This document shows positions 5,471 through 12,492 of a stretch of 22,267 nt of DNA, piece by piece; positions within the stretch are counted from its first letter, which is position 1; the number at the start of each line of letters is the position of its first letter. The translations under genes were made by a program, and so were the position numbers. Source of the DNA: Solirubrobacterales bacterium (GTDB lineage Bacteria; Actinomycetota; Thermoleophilia; Solirubrobacterales; Solirubrobacteraceae). The stretch lies in assembly GCA_015655225.1 (NCBI GenBank), contig JAATFK010000467.1:1-22267 (forward strand), written 5' to 3'. Under the pieces are notes generated by a model. It saw only the letters and a list, made by a program, of their open reading frames with translations. It did no database searches and was not told the origin of the DNA.

Positions 5471-7254
5471 GCATCCTCCAGATCCCGGTGGTGACGGATC
5501 CGTCGCCGCCGAGGGGCGGACCACCGCCCTCCAAGCAGTCCGACGCGCCCTTCGCGTCGGTGCTCGAAGACCATCAGGCCCGGACCGCCACCGCGGAAGG
5601 CCTCACGAAGCAGAGCGACGCCCGTCGCGCGGCCCGTCGCGGGTCGCACGACGACACGAGCGACGACAGCTCAGGCTCCGACCGGCGCGACGCCCAGACC
5701 TCGGGCGCGACCGATCCGACGGCGGCCGCCGCGGCGGCCGCGACCAGCCAGCCGGCCGGCGGCGACGCCGAGCAGGCGAACACGACAGCCGACGGTGGGG
5801 GCGGGAGCTTCTCGGCGCTCGGCGGACCGGGTGGCGCGGCGGGTGCCGGCGCGCCTGGCGCCGCGGGCCAGCTCGGTGGTGCCGGAGTGCTGGGCGCGAC
5901 CGGCCAGCTCGGCGACCCCACGGGTGCGGGCATCGGTGGCGTGACCGGCGCTGGTGTCGGCGGCGAGGGAGGCGCGAATGGCGCTGCTGGCGCGAACGGC
6001 ATGACAGGCGTGAACGGCCTGGCCGGTGCGAACGGCCTGGCCGGTGCGAACGGCGCTGCCGGTGCGGGCCTGGCCGGAGCGGGTTCGGTCGGCGCGTATG
6101 GCGCCGCCGGTGCGAACGGCCCGGCGGGCGCGAACGGCGCTGCGGGCTCGGCCGGCGCGAACGGCGCGGCCGGCACGAACGGCTCGGCCGGCACGAACGG
6201 TGCGGCCGGCGCCCTTGGCCCGAACGGCGCCCCGGGCGCCGGGGCGAACGGCCTCGGCCCCGACGGCGCGGCAGCCCTCGGCGCGAACGGCTCCGCCGGC
6301 GCGGGTGCCTCGGCGACCGGCGCCCTCGCCGCGAGCTCCGGCCTCGGCCAGGCGCCCGGCGCGAACGGCGCCGGCGCGGCCCCGGCCGCCCCGGCGATCA
6401 CGACCGCGGCGGCGACCGCCAACGCCCTTGCGGCCGCGGCCGCCAACGGCAGCGCCCCGGCGAGCGGCCCGCTCGCGACCGCCGCCGCCTCAGCGCCGAC
6501 GGCATCGAGCGCGAGCGCCACCTCGGCGACCACGTCCACGACGACCACGACGCCCGGCCCGCTCGCGGCCGCGCTCCAGGCCGCCGTCACCGCCGCGACC
6601 AACGGCAGCTCCACGAACAACGGCAGCGGCCCGAGCGCGAGCGGCGACGGCTCCCGCGGCGACGCGCAGGGCGGCGGCGCCGCCCCGGCCCCGACCGCGA
6701 ACCCCGCGACAGCCGCGGCCGCCGGCGCGCCCGGGGCAACCGGAGCGACCGGCGCACCCACCACGGCCGGCGCGGCCGCCGGTGACGCGGCCGCGACCCC
6801 GGTCCCGCTCGACCAGGCCGTCGAGACGGTCCGCCTCGCGCTGCAGGCGGCGAGCGAGAACGGCGTCGCCCGCGCGCGCATCACCCTCCACCCGCAGGAG
6901 CTGGGCGGGATAGAGATCCACCTGCGCCAGACGCCCGACGGACTCGTCGCCCGCGTCGTCGCCGACAACGGCACCGCCGCACAGACGCTCCAGCACTCCG
7001 GCGCCGAGCTGCGCCGCGAGCTGGAGGGCCAGGGCCTCACGCTCCTCCAGCTCGACATCGGCGCCTCCGGCGACGAGGCCGGCGCCCAGGCGCGCGCCCA
7101 GGGCCAGACCGACCTCGGCTCCTCGGCGCGCCGCGCAAGCGCCAACGCGAGCGCCGGCGACGACGCCTCGGCCGAGGTCGCTGCGACCGCTTCCCCCACC
7201 CGACCGCAGACGCTCGAGCTGGCCAACGGCCTGCTCGTGGACGTGCTCGCCTAG
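5467..7254 (+). CDS. fliK: Flagellar hook-length control protein FliK with collagen-like Gly-Ala-Asn ruler
   Basis: FliK is secreted during hook assembly, measures hook length and switches the export gate to filament substrates. The product is 595 residues. Residues 1-115 are polar and low in order. Residues about 119-308 are a collagen-like run of G-x-y triplets rich in GAN, GAA and GLA units. Residues 309-440 are Ala/Thr/Ser-rich linker. The conserved Flg_hook domain lies at about 445-540: RARITLHPQELGGIEIHL, then VVADNGTAAQTLQ and ELRRELEGQGLTLLQLDIG. The C-terminal tail is disordered. Typical FliK proteins are 400-500 residues, so the excess is the repeat region. The start ATG 5467 overlaps the upstream small ORF. 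Gene position before flgD fits the assignment. Confidence 0.9.
   Translation: MSILQIPVVTDPSPPRGGPPPSKQSDAPFASVLEDHQARTATAEGLTKQSDARRAARRGSHDDTSDDSSGSDRRDAQTSGATDPTAAAAAAATSQPAGGDAEQANTTADGGGGSFSALGGPGGAAGAGAPGAAGQLGGAGVLGATGQLGDPTGAGIGGVTGAGVGGEGGANGAAGANGMTGVNGLAGANGLAGANGAAGAGLAGAGSVGAYGAAGANGPAGANGAAGSAGANGAAGTNGSAGTNGAAGALGPNGAPGAGANGLGPDGAAALGANGSAGAGASATGALAASSGLGQAPGANGAGAAPAAPAITTAAATANALAAAAANGSAPASGPLATAAASAPTASSASATSATTSTTTTTPGPLAAALQAAVTAATNGSSTNNGSGPSASGDGSRGDAQGGGAAPAPTANPATAAAAGAPGATGATGAPTTAGAAAGDAAATPVPLDQAVETVRLALQAASENGVARARITLHPQELGGIEIHLRQTPDGLVARVVADNGTAAQTLQHSGAELRRELEGQGLTLLQLDIGASGDEAGAQARAQGQTDLGSSARRASANASAGDDASAEVAATASPTRPQTLELANGLLVDVLA
6013..6066 (+). repeat. 18-bp tandem repeat inside the fliK collagen-like region
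   Basis: AACGGCCTGGCCGGTGCG occurs twice head to tail (6013-6030 and 6031-6048), followed by a third copy with small changes (6049-6066). Each unit encodes two G-x-y triplets. Looser versions continue to about 6290. In-frame gain or loss of units would change FliK length without breaking the frame. Confidence 0.85.
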
Positions 7255-7267
7255 GAGAACCGACCAG

Positions 7268-7687
7268 ATGATCGACCCCACCAGCGCCAGCAGCAGCTCG
7301 CCGACCAGCGGGACGGGCTCGTCCAGCTCCAGCGGCTCCGTCCTCGGCAAGGACGACTTCCTCAGACTGATGATGGCCCAGCTCCAGAACCAGGACCCGA
7401 CCAACCCGACCGACGACACGCAGTACACGGCCGAGCTGGCGCAGTTCTCGACGCTCGAGCAGATCACGAACCTCGCCGCGACGAGCGAGGCCTCGGCCTC
7501 GAACGACTACGACCAGCAGGCGGTCGACCTGATCGGCAGAACCGTCTCCTACGTCGACGACAACGGCGCGACGCAGACCGGCAGAGTCGGCAGCGTCACC
7601 TTCACCAGCACCGGCCCGACGCTCACGATCGGCGACCAGACCGGCATCCTGCCGGTCACCGTGACGGCGGTGACGACCGGGTCATGA
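7268..7687 (+). CDS. flgD: Flagellar hook capping/scaffolding protein FlgD
   Basis: FlgD caps the growing hook and directs FlgE subunits into place. The product is 139 residues. A Ser/Thr/Gly-rich N-terminus leads to the conserved FlgD block at about 27-65: LGKDDFLRLMMAQLQNQDPT, then AELAQFSTLEQ. A short beta-rich domain follows (LIGRTVSYV, then GRVGSVTFTSTGPTLTIGDQ). It is shorter than enterobacterial FlgD (about 230 residues), lacking the Ig-like part, as is usual for short FlgD forms. AGGAG overlaps the fliK stop ten bases before ATG 7268. Its stop overlaps the next start (ATGA). All three Arg codons are AGA. Confidence 0.92.
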   Translation: MIDPTSASSSSPTSGTGSSSSSGSVLGKDDFLRLMMAQLQNQDPTNPTDDTQYTAELAQFSTLEQITNLAATSEASASNDYDQQAVDLIGRTVSYVDDNGATQTGRVGSVTFTSTGPTLTIGDQTGILPVTVTAVTTGS

Positions 7688-8118
7688 GCCTCGACGTTCC
7701 CAACGCCGCACTGGTCCCGCCCGGCGTCACGCCGGCCGCGGCCCCGTCGCGCCCGCAGAGCCCCGGCAGCGCCGGTGGCGCCGGTGGCGCCGGCAGAGGC
7801 CAGGCCCCCAGCGGCCCGGCGTTCTCCGACGTCCTCGGCGCGAGCGTCGCGAGCAGCGGCACCTCGACGGTGCAGTTCTCGCGTCACGCCGCCCAGCGTC
7901 TGGAGCGGCGCGGGATCGACGTCGACCAGAGCACGATGGCGCGCCTCTCCGACGGCGTCGACCGCGCCGCGAGCAAGGGCTCGCGCGAGTCGGTCGTCTT
8001 CGTCGAGGGCACCGCCTTCGTCGTCTCGGTCCCGAACCGGACCGTCATCACGGCGGTCGACCCCGGTCACATGCGCGACCACGTCTTCACCAACATCGAC
8101 AGCGCCGTCATCGCATGA
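7684..8118 (+). CDS. TIGR02530-type flagellar operon protein
   Basis: This 144-residue product has a Pro/Gly-rich N-terminal half and a conserved C-terminal domain from about residue 60: VQFSRHAAQRLERRGI, then VDRAASKGSRESVVF, VEGTAFVVSVPNRTVITAVD and a short tail. This pattern matches the small flagellar operon protein found between flgD and flgE in Firmicutes and other Gram-positive lineages (TIGR02530). Its exact role is not established; location suggests hook assembly. ATG 7684 overlaps the flgD stop. A 67-base gap with a strong Shine-Dalgarno follows before flgE. Confidence 0.85.
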   Translation: MSLDVPNAALVPPGVTPAAAPSRPQSPGSAGGAGGAGRGQAPSGPAFSDVLGASVASSGTSTVQFSRHAAQRLERRGIDVDQSTMARLSDGVDRAASKGSRESVVFVEGTAFVVSVPNRTVITAVDPGHMRDHVFTNIDSAVIA

Positions 8119-8185
8119 GCGCGACGACGGACCCAACCGACGGCTGGACCTCTCCGAGGGGGCCGCGAAAGGAAGTGATGCTCCC

Positions 8186-9088
8186 ATGATGCGAAGCATG
8201 TACGCCGCGATCAGCGGCCTCAAGGTCAACCAGACGATGCTCGACACGACCGCGAACAACCTCGCGAACGTCAACACGATCGGCTACAAGGACCAGCGCA
8301 CGACGTTCCAGGACGCGCTCTCGGAGACGCAGCGCGGCGCCGCCGGCATGGCCGGCACCAGCGGAGGCTCGAACGCCCTCCAGATCGGCCTCGGCGCGCA
8401 GCTCGGCTCGATCGACAACGAGATGGCGGGCGGCGCCCCGGAGACGACCGGCAACCCGCTCGACGTCTACATCCAGGGCCAGGGCTGGCTGCGCGTCGGC
8501 CAGGGCACGCCGAGCGCGGCCCCGCCGTACACGACGGGCCTCCCGACGAGCGTCTCCTACACGCGCGCCGGCGACCTGACGACGAACGCGAGAGGCTTCC
8601 TGCAGACGCAGGACGGCAACTTCATCCTCGGCACGAACGCGGTCCCGACGACCAACCCGGACGGTTCGACGACCTACGCGCCGGGCACGACGCCGAGCTA
8701 CATCAACGTCCCGCCCGGATCGACCGACACCACGATCGGTCCCGACGGCAGCGTCTCCTACATGGACCAGGACACGGCGTCCCCGACGTTCGGGAGACGC
8801 GTCACCGCCGGCTACATCACCTTGGCCAAGTTCGCGAACGAGGCCGGTCTCCAGCGAGACGGAGGGTCGCTCTGGAGCGCCTCCGCCAGCTCCGGCGGCG
8901 AGATCGTCGGCACGCCGGGCAACAACGGCCTCGGCACCACCGTCGCAGGCTCGCTGGAGATGTCAAACGTGGATCTCGCTACCGAGTTCACGACCATGAT
9001 CACCGCCCAGCGAGGGTTCCAGGCGAACTCCAGAGTCATCACGACCGCGGACGACATGCTGCAGACCCTCGTGTCGATGAAGCAGTGA
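8186..9088 (+). CDS. flgE: Flagellar hook protein FlgE
   Basis: FlgE is the subunit of the hook, the flexible joint between motor and filament. The 300-residue product shows the rod/hook N-terminal D0 helix (MMRSMYAAISGLKVNQ) followed by the ANNLANVNTIGYK motif. A beta-rich middle contains the hook/basal-body signature region (YTRAGDLTTNARGFLQTQDG), and the C-terminal D0 helix is LEMSNVDLATEFTTMITAQR continuing to the end. It is about 100 residues shorter than Salmonella FlgE, so the outer domains are reduced. GGAAG lies ten bases upstream of ATG 8186; ATG 8189 is an alternative. FlgG would look similar, but position after flgD and the TIGR02530 gene favours FlgE. Confidence 0.9.
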   Translation: MMRSMYAAISGLKVNQTMLDTTANNLANVNTIGYKDQRTTFQDALSETQRGAAGMAGTSGGSNALQIGLGAQLGSIDNEMAGGAPETTGNPLDVYIQGQGWLRVGQGTPSAAPPYTTGLPTSVSYTRAGDLTTNARGFLQTQDGNFILGTNAVPTTNPDGSTTYAPGTTPSYINVPPGSTDTTIGPDGSVSYMDQDTASPTFGRRVTAGYITLAKFANEAGLQRDGGSLWSASASSGGEIVGTPGNNGLGTTVAGSLEMSNVDLATEFTTMITAQRGFQANSRVITTADDMLQTLVSMKQ

Positions 9089-9104
9089 TCTGCGGGGGCT
9101 GACA

Positions 9105-9144
9105 GCGGCGAGGCGAGTGGCCGAGGGACCGCTCGCCTCGCCGT
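9105..9144 (+). terminator. Long GC-rich hairpin between flgE and flbD
   Basis: CGGCGAGGCGAG (9106-9117) and CTCGCCTCGCCG (9132-9143) are perfect 12-base reverse complements. Three more inner pairs (9118-9120 with 9129-9131, one of them G-U) and an outer G-U extend it to 16 pairs with an 8-base loop. It lies 17 bases past the flgE stop. No T-run follows, so it may act as a terminator suited to GC-rich genomes, or as a 3' RNA-stability element. Confidence 0.65.
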
Positions 9145-9185
9145 GCCCCGTCCCCTCCCGGACACCACCACAGGAGACACGCACC

Positions 9186-9491
9186 GTGATCGTCCTTCAC
9201 CGCCTCGGCCACAGAGCCGAGCAGTTTCATCTCAATCCCGATCTGATCATGACCGTCGAGGCGAACCCCGACACCGTGATCACGTTGACGACCGGCACGA
9301 AGATCGTCGTCGTCGAATCGCCTGCCCGCGTCTCCGTCGAGGTGCGTCAGTGGCGCACCGAGATCCTGCGCGACGCGCTCGGCCGTCGCCGCGACGAACC
9401 CCTGCCCGTCCGCGGCCCACTCGCCTCGGACCGTCCGGCGCTGTCGGCGATTGAAGGTTCGGCCTCCTCGGCCGATCACTCGGAGCGATGA
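9186..9491 (+). CDS. flbD: FlbD/SwrD-family flagellar protein
   Basis: This 101-residue product starts at GTG 9186 with AGGAG nine bases upstream; the frame is open further but that part overlaps the hairpin and lacks family similarity. The FlbD-type core occupies residues 1-65: IVLHRLGHRAEQFHLNPDLI, then PDTVITLTTGTKIVVVESP and a VRQWRTEIL helix. In Bacillus the homologous SwrD increases flagellar motor power. Here it is joined by ATGA overlap to motA, which fits a stator-related role. The C-terminal 35 residues are outside the core and use several codons that are rare here (ATT, GAA, GGT, GAT, CGA), coinciding with a FliA-type promoter match. Confidence 0.87.
   Translation: MIVLHRLGHRAEQFHLNPDLIMTVEANPDTVITLTTGTKIVVVESPARVSVEVRQWRTEILRDALGRRRDEPLPVRGPLASDRPALSAIEGSASSADHSER
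9452..9478 (+). promoter_or_regulatory. FliA/WhiG-type promoter for motA, embedded in the end of flbD
   Basis: TGAA (9452-9455), exactly 15 bases, then GCCGATCA (9471-9478) matches the TAAA-N15-GCCGATAA pattern of flagellar sigma factors with one -35 and one -10 difference. It ends 9 bases before the motA ATG, so its transcript would be almost leaderless. The same GCCGATCAC core occurs before cheW and fliO. Confidence 0.5.
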
Positions 9492-10294
9492 AGGCCGCCA
9501 CCGCAATCGGAATCGCCGTCGGGATCGGCGGCCTGCTGCTCGCCGCGATGATGGAGGGCACGAGCCCCGCCGCGTTCATCAACGTCTCGGCGCTGATCGT
9601 GATCATCGCCGGGACCGGCGGGGCCACGCTCGCGAGCGTCGGCATGGCCGGCTTCCGGCGCATCCCGAAGCTCTACAGACTCGTCTTCAGCGCGCAGCCG
9701 CCGGACCTCCGCGAGCGCGTCGAGCTGATCGTCTCGATCGCCGAGCAGGCGCGCCGCGAGGGCCTCCTGGCGCTCGACGCGCAGCTCGCCGAGATCGACG
9801 ACGAGTTCACCCGCAAGGGGCTGCAGCTGGTCGTCGACGGCACCGACCCGGAGCTCGTGCGCGAGATCCTCGAGGCCGAGATCGACGGCATGGCCTCGCG
9901 CCACGCGGCCGGCGCCGCCGTCTTCGAGAAGGCCGGCGGCTACGCCCCGACGATGGGCATCATCGGCACCGTCATGGGGCTCGTCCACGTGCTCCAGAAC
10001 CTCGACGACCCGGCGTCGCTCGGCCCCGCGATCTCGACCGCCTTCATCGCCACGCTGTTCGGCGTCGGCTCCGCCAACCTGGTCTTCCTTCCGGTCGCCT
10101 CGCGCCTGAAGGCGATGTCCGCCGAGGAGGTCGAGCTGCGCACCCTGACGCTCGACGGGATCCTCGCGGTGCAGGCCGGCGACAACCCGCGGGTCGTCTC
10201 CGACAAGCTGATCTCGTACGTCCCGCCGTCCGAGCGCGAGGCGGCCGACGAGGGCGACGAGGCCGTCAGCGCACCGCTCGCCGAGGCGGCCTGA
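9488..10294 (+). CDS. motA: Flagellar motor stator protein MotA
   Basis: MotA forms the outer ring of the stator proton channel and pushes on FliG. The 268-residue product has four membrane segments: about 4-22, 28-52, 153-173 and 177-204, with a large cytoplasmic loop between the second and third. The loop contains LRERVELIVSIAEQARREGLLAL, the region with conserved charged residues for rotor contact. YAPTMGIIGTVMGL begins the third segment with Pro154, and Pro202 lies near the end of the fourth; these match the two essential prolines of the family. ATG 9488 overlaps the flbD stop. Usual length is 250-295. MotB follows after two bases. Confidence 0.95.
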   Translation: MKAATAIGIAVGIGGLLLAAMMEGTSPAAFINVSALIVIIAGTGGATLASVGMAGFRRIPKLYRLVFSAQPPDLRERVELIVSIAEQARREGLLALDAQLAEIDDEFTRKGLQLVVDGTDPELVREILEAEIDGMASRHAAGAAVFEKAGGYAPTMGIIGTVMGLVHVLQNLDDPASLGPAISTAFIATLFGVGSANLVFLPVASRLKAMSAEEVELRTLTLDGILAVQAGDNPRVVSDKLISYVPPSEREAADEGDEAVSAPLAEAA

Positions 10295-10296
10295 CG

Positions 10297-11151
10297 ATGG
10301 CCGCCCAGGGCGGCCGTCGTCGCCGCGGAGCCCACGCCGGAGCGCATGACAACGAGGAGCGCTGGCTCCTCACCTACGCCGACATGATCACCCTCCTGCT
10401 CGCGCTCTTCGTCGTGCTCTTCTCGATCTCGTCCGTGAACGTCTCCAAGTTCAGAACGCTGAAGGAGTCGTTGCGCGACGCGTTCTCGGGCAAGGTCGTC
10501 AGCGGCGGCGAGTCGATCCTCCAGACCGGCACGAGCGTCAGAGCGAGAGCCCCCGACGCGATCTCCGCCGCGATCCTCCCGGGCGCCCCGAACATCCAGG
10601 TCTCGCAACCGTCGAGCGCCCGCGCGCTCGCCGCCAGAAGCGAGCAGGACGAGCGGGAGAGACTGAAGGCCCGGCTCGACTCCTACGCCGCCTCGCACGG
10701 GTTCGAGAACCGCGTCGAGACGGTCGTCGCGCGCCGCGGGCTGGTCGTGCGGCTGCTGACCGACGACGTCCTCTTCGACTCCGGCCAGGCGGTCCTCAAG
10801 CCACGCGGGAAGCCGCTGCTGGGCGAGGTCGCGGACCTCTTGGAGGTCGACCAGCGCCACCCGATCGTGGTCGAGGGCCACACCGACGACGTGCCGATCC
10901 ACACGGCGCAGTACGACTCCAACTGGGAGCTGTCGACCGCGCGTGCGACGCAGGTGACGCGCTACCTGATCGGCCAGGGCGTGCCCGAGTCGCGCTTCGC
11001 GGCCGCCGGCTACGCCGACGTCCATCCGATCGCCTCCAACGCCACCGCCGCCGGGCGCGCGCGCAACCGCCGCGTCGAGGTGGTGCTGCAACGCCTCTAC
11101 CCGACCAGTGACGACGTCGCACCAGACGCAGCGAAAGGCACGACACCATGA
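10297..11151 (+). CDS. motB: Flagellar motor stator protein MotB
   Basis: MotB anchors the stator to peptidoglycan and carries the proton-binding Asp. The 284-residue product starts at ATG 10297; the frame is open upstream but that part lies under motA. A basic N-terminus leads to the single membrane helix WLLTYADMITLLLALFVVLF with Asp29 as the proton site (Asp32 in E. coli). A plug/linker of about 90 residues follows. The OmpA-like peptidoglycan-binding domain spans about 140-270, with VLFDSG, then EGHTDDVPI, NWELSTARATQV and AGRARNRRVEVVL. Asp at the membrane site and general form favour proton rather than sodium drive, but this is not certain. The stop overlaps fliL. Confidence 0.95.
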   Translation: MAAQGGRRRRGAHAGAHDNEERWLLTYADMITLLLALFVVLFSISSVNVSKFRTLKESLRDAFSGKVVSGGESILQTGTSVRARAPDAISAAILPGAPNIQVSQPSSARALAARSEQDERERLKARLDSYAASHGFENRVETVVARRGLVVRLLTDDVLFDSGQAVLKPRGKPLLGEVADLLEVDQRHPIVVEGHTDDVPIHTAQYDSNWELSTARATQVTRYLIGQGVPESRFAAAGYADVHPIASNATAAGRARNRRVEVVLQRLYPTSDDVAPDAAKGTTP

Positions 11152-11597
11152 AGAGAAAGAGAGTCCTGATTCCGATCGTGGTGCTCGTGATCGCCGCCGT
11201 GGCGGGCTACGCGTTCGTCTTCGCGAAGCCGGCCAGAAGAACCACCGACAGAGTCGACGGCACCGTCGTGGTGCTGCCGAAGGACTTCCTCATCAACTTG
11301 AGCGACGGCCGCTACGCGAAGCTCGACGTGGCGCTCGTGCTCGCGCCGGGGCAGGCGACGACCGCCGCCGCCGGGTCGAGCGCGTCGTCGTCCGACAGCG
11401 CCGACGACTATGCCGGCATCCCCGAGGAGGCCGCGATCCGCGACATCGTGACGAACGTCGTGACGGCGCAGAGCGGCGCGACGCTGATCAGCGCCAAGGG
11501 CCGTGAGCGGATCAAGGCGCGCATCCTCCAGCAGCTGCGCGCGCACACCGACGTGAGAGTCAACGACGTCCTGCTCCCCGACGTCGCCGTCCAGTAG
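11148..11597 (+). CDS. fliL: Flagellar basal body-associated protein FliL
   Basis: FliL surrounds and supports the stator. The 149-residue product has a Lys/Arg-rich start (MKRKR), one membrane helix at about 6-26, and a periplasmic domain that begins with the typical LPKDFLINLSDGRYAKLDVA strand pair and ends with GRERIKARILQQL and VNDVLLPDVAVQ. The C-terminal region matches the usual FliL end. ATG 11148 overlaps the motB stop. AGA is used for 6 of 12 Arg and is the only A-ending sense codon I could find in the gene, which is odd for this base composition. Confidence 0.93.
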   Translation: MKRKRVLIPIVVLVIAAVAGYAFVFAKPARRTTDRVDGTVVVLPKDFLINLSDGRYAKLDVALVLAPGQATTAAAGSSASSSDSADDYAGIPEEAAIRDIVTNVVTAQSGATLISAKGRERIKARILQQLRAHTDVRVNDVLLPDVAVQ

Positions 11598-11606
11598 GAG
11601 AGACAG

Positions 11607-11957
11607 ATGAGCCAGGAGATGGAGTACGCGCCGTTCGACCGCACGCCGGCCAACGGCGGCGCCGCGACCGCGACCGACCTCGGTCGCCTCAGCGCCGTGC
11701 CGGTCGAGCTGACGGTCGAGATCGGCCGTACGCGGATGACGGTCGGCGAGACGCTCGAGCTGCGGCCCGGGTCGATCGTCGTCCTTGACCGGATGTCCGG
11801 GGAGCCCGTCGACCTGCTCGTCAACGGGACCCCGATCGCCCGCGGCGAGGTCGTCGTGATCGACGAGGAGTTCGGCCTGCGGATCACCGACGTGCTGGGT
11901 GAGAGCAGCGCCGCGGCCGCGCCCGAGCCGGCCCCCGAGGCGCCCGGAACCGTCTGA
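11607..11957 (+). CDS. fliN: Flagellar motor switch protein FliN (single SpoA domain)
   Basis: FliN forms the base of the C-ring. The 116-residue product carries one SpoA/FliN domain at about 25-98: VPVELTVEIGRTRMTVGETL, then LRPGSIVVLDRMSGEPVDLL and NGTPIARGEVVVIDEEFGLR. An Ala/Pro/Glu-rich tail follows. AGGAG overlaps the fliL stop, ten bases ahead of ATG 11607. This is the first of two SpoA-domain proteins here; the other is the C-terminal part of FliY at 18498. Having a separate FliN well away from fliM-fliY suggests that both contribute to the switch, as in some Gram-positive bacteria with FliN and FliY. Confidence 0.9.
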   Translation: MSQEMEYAPFDRTPANGGAATATDLGRLSAVPVELTVEIGRTRMTVGETLELRPGSIVVLDRMSGEPVDLLVNGTPIARGEVVVIDEEFGLRITDVLGESSAAAAPEPAPEAPGTV

Positions 11958-11977
11958 CTCGCACGGGGCTCGCCGCC

Positions 11978-12004
11978 TCAAGACGGGTGGGTCGGTGCCG
12001 ATCA
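11978..12004 (+). promoter_or_regulatory. FliA/WhiG-type promoter for the cheW operon
   Basis: TCAA (11978-11981), exactly 15 bases, then GCCGATCA (11997-12004) lies in the 82-base gap between fliN and cheW. The ATG of cheW is 35 bases past the -10 and has GGAG nearby, giving room for a short leader. The core and following bases (GCCGATCACC) are the same as before fliO. Confidence 0.65.
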
Positions 12005-12039
12005 CCGGGAGGCACCCGAAACGTGACGGAGAGCCCCAC

Positions 12040-12486
12040 ATGACCGAAGCACAGCCCACCACGCGCCAGCTCGTCGTCTTCTCGCTCGGCGAGGAGGAGT
12101 ACGCCCTGCCGATCACGCAGGTGCACGAGATCATCCGCTACACCGAGCCGCGCGCCGTCGCGAGCGACGTCGACTGGGTCCGCGGCGTGATCAGCCTGCG
12201 CGGCAAGATCGTGCCCGTCTACGACCTCGCCTCCCGCCTCGGCTTCGTCTCCCAGCGCCGGGAGAACCAGAAGATCGTGATCGTCGAGACCGGGAGCGAC
12301 ATGGCCGGCGTCGTCGTCGACGACGTGGAGGAGGTCCTGACGGTCGAGTCGAGCCAGATCGAGGAGGTTCCCTCCGCCGGCACCGACGTGATCGAGTCGA
12401 TCGCGAAGATCGACGACCGCCTCGTGATCCTGCTCAACCCGACCGGCATCTTCGCCTCGGCGGGCGAGCTCGCGGTCGCCGCCTAG
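12040..12486 (+). CDS. cheW: Chemotaxis coupling protein CheW
   Basis: CheW links chemoreceptors to the CheA kinase. The 148-residue product is a single CheW domain: RQLVVFSLGEEEYALPITQV, then the receptor-contact region VRGVISLRGKIVPVYDLASR, DMAGVVVDDVEEVLTV and the final DDRLVILLNPTGIF. These match the family along its full length. The start ATG 12040 is supported by the family N-terminus and by GGAG at 12029-12032; the frame upstream crosses the promoter. Six bases separate it from cheB. No receptor gene lies nearby. Confidence 0.95.
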   Translation: MTEAQPTTRQLVVFSLGEEEYALPITQVHEIIRYTEPRAVASDVDWVRGVISLRGKIVPVYDLASRLGFVSQRRENQKIVIVETGSDMAGVVVDDVEEVLTVESSQIEEVPSAGTDVIESIAKIDDRLVILLNPTGIFASAGELAVAA

Positions 12487-12492
12487 CCTCCC

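Noticed and set aside
6013..6066. Tandem repeats as a possible CRISPR or mobile element
   Set aside because: The units are in frame, have no spacers and encode G-x-y triplets of FliK.
5574..7226. 550-codon - strand frame rich in Pro/Ala opposite fliK
   Set aside because: It is the mirror image of the Gly/Ala repeats of fliK, with no domain and no start signal.
9117..9185. Upstream extension of flbD to an ATG at 9117
   Set aside because: It would run through the 9105-9144 hairpin. The family core starts at GTG 9186, which has a well-placed AGGAG.
12108..12115. GCCGATCA inside cheW
   Set aside because: It comes from the codons for Leu-Pro-Ile-Thr and has no TNAA box 15 bases upstream. GCCGATC also occurs by chance in other coding stretches, so only copies with the upstream box and spacing were kept.
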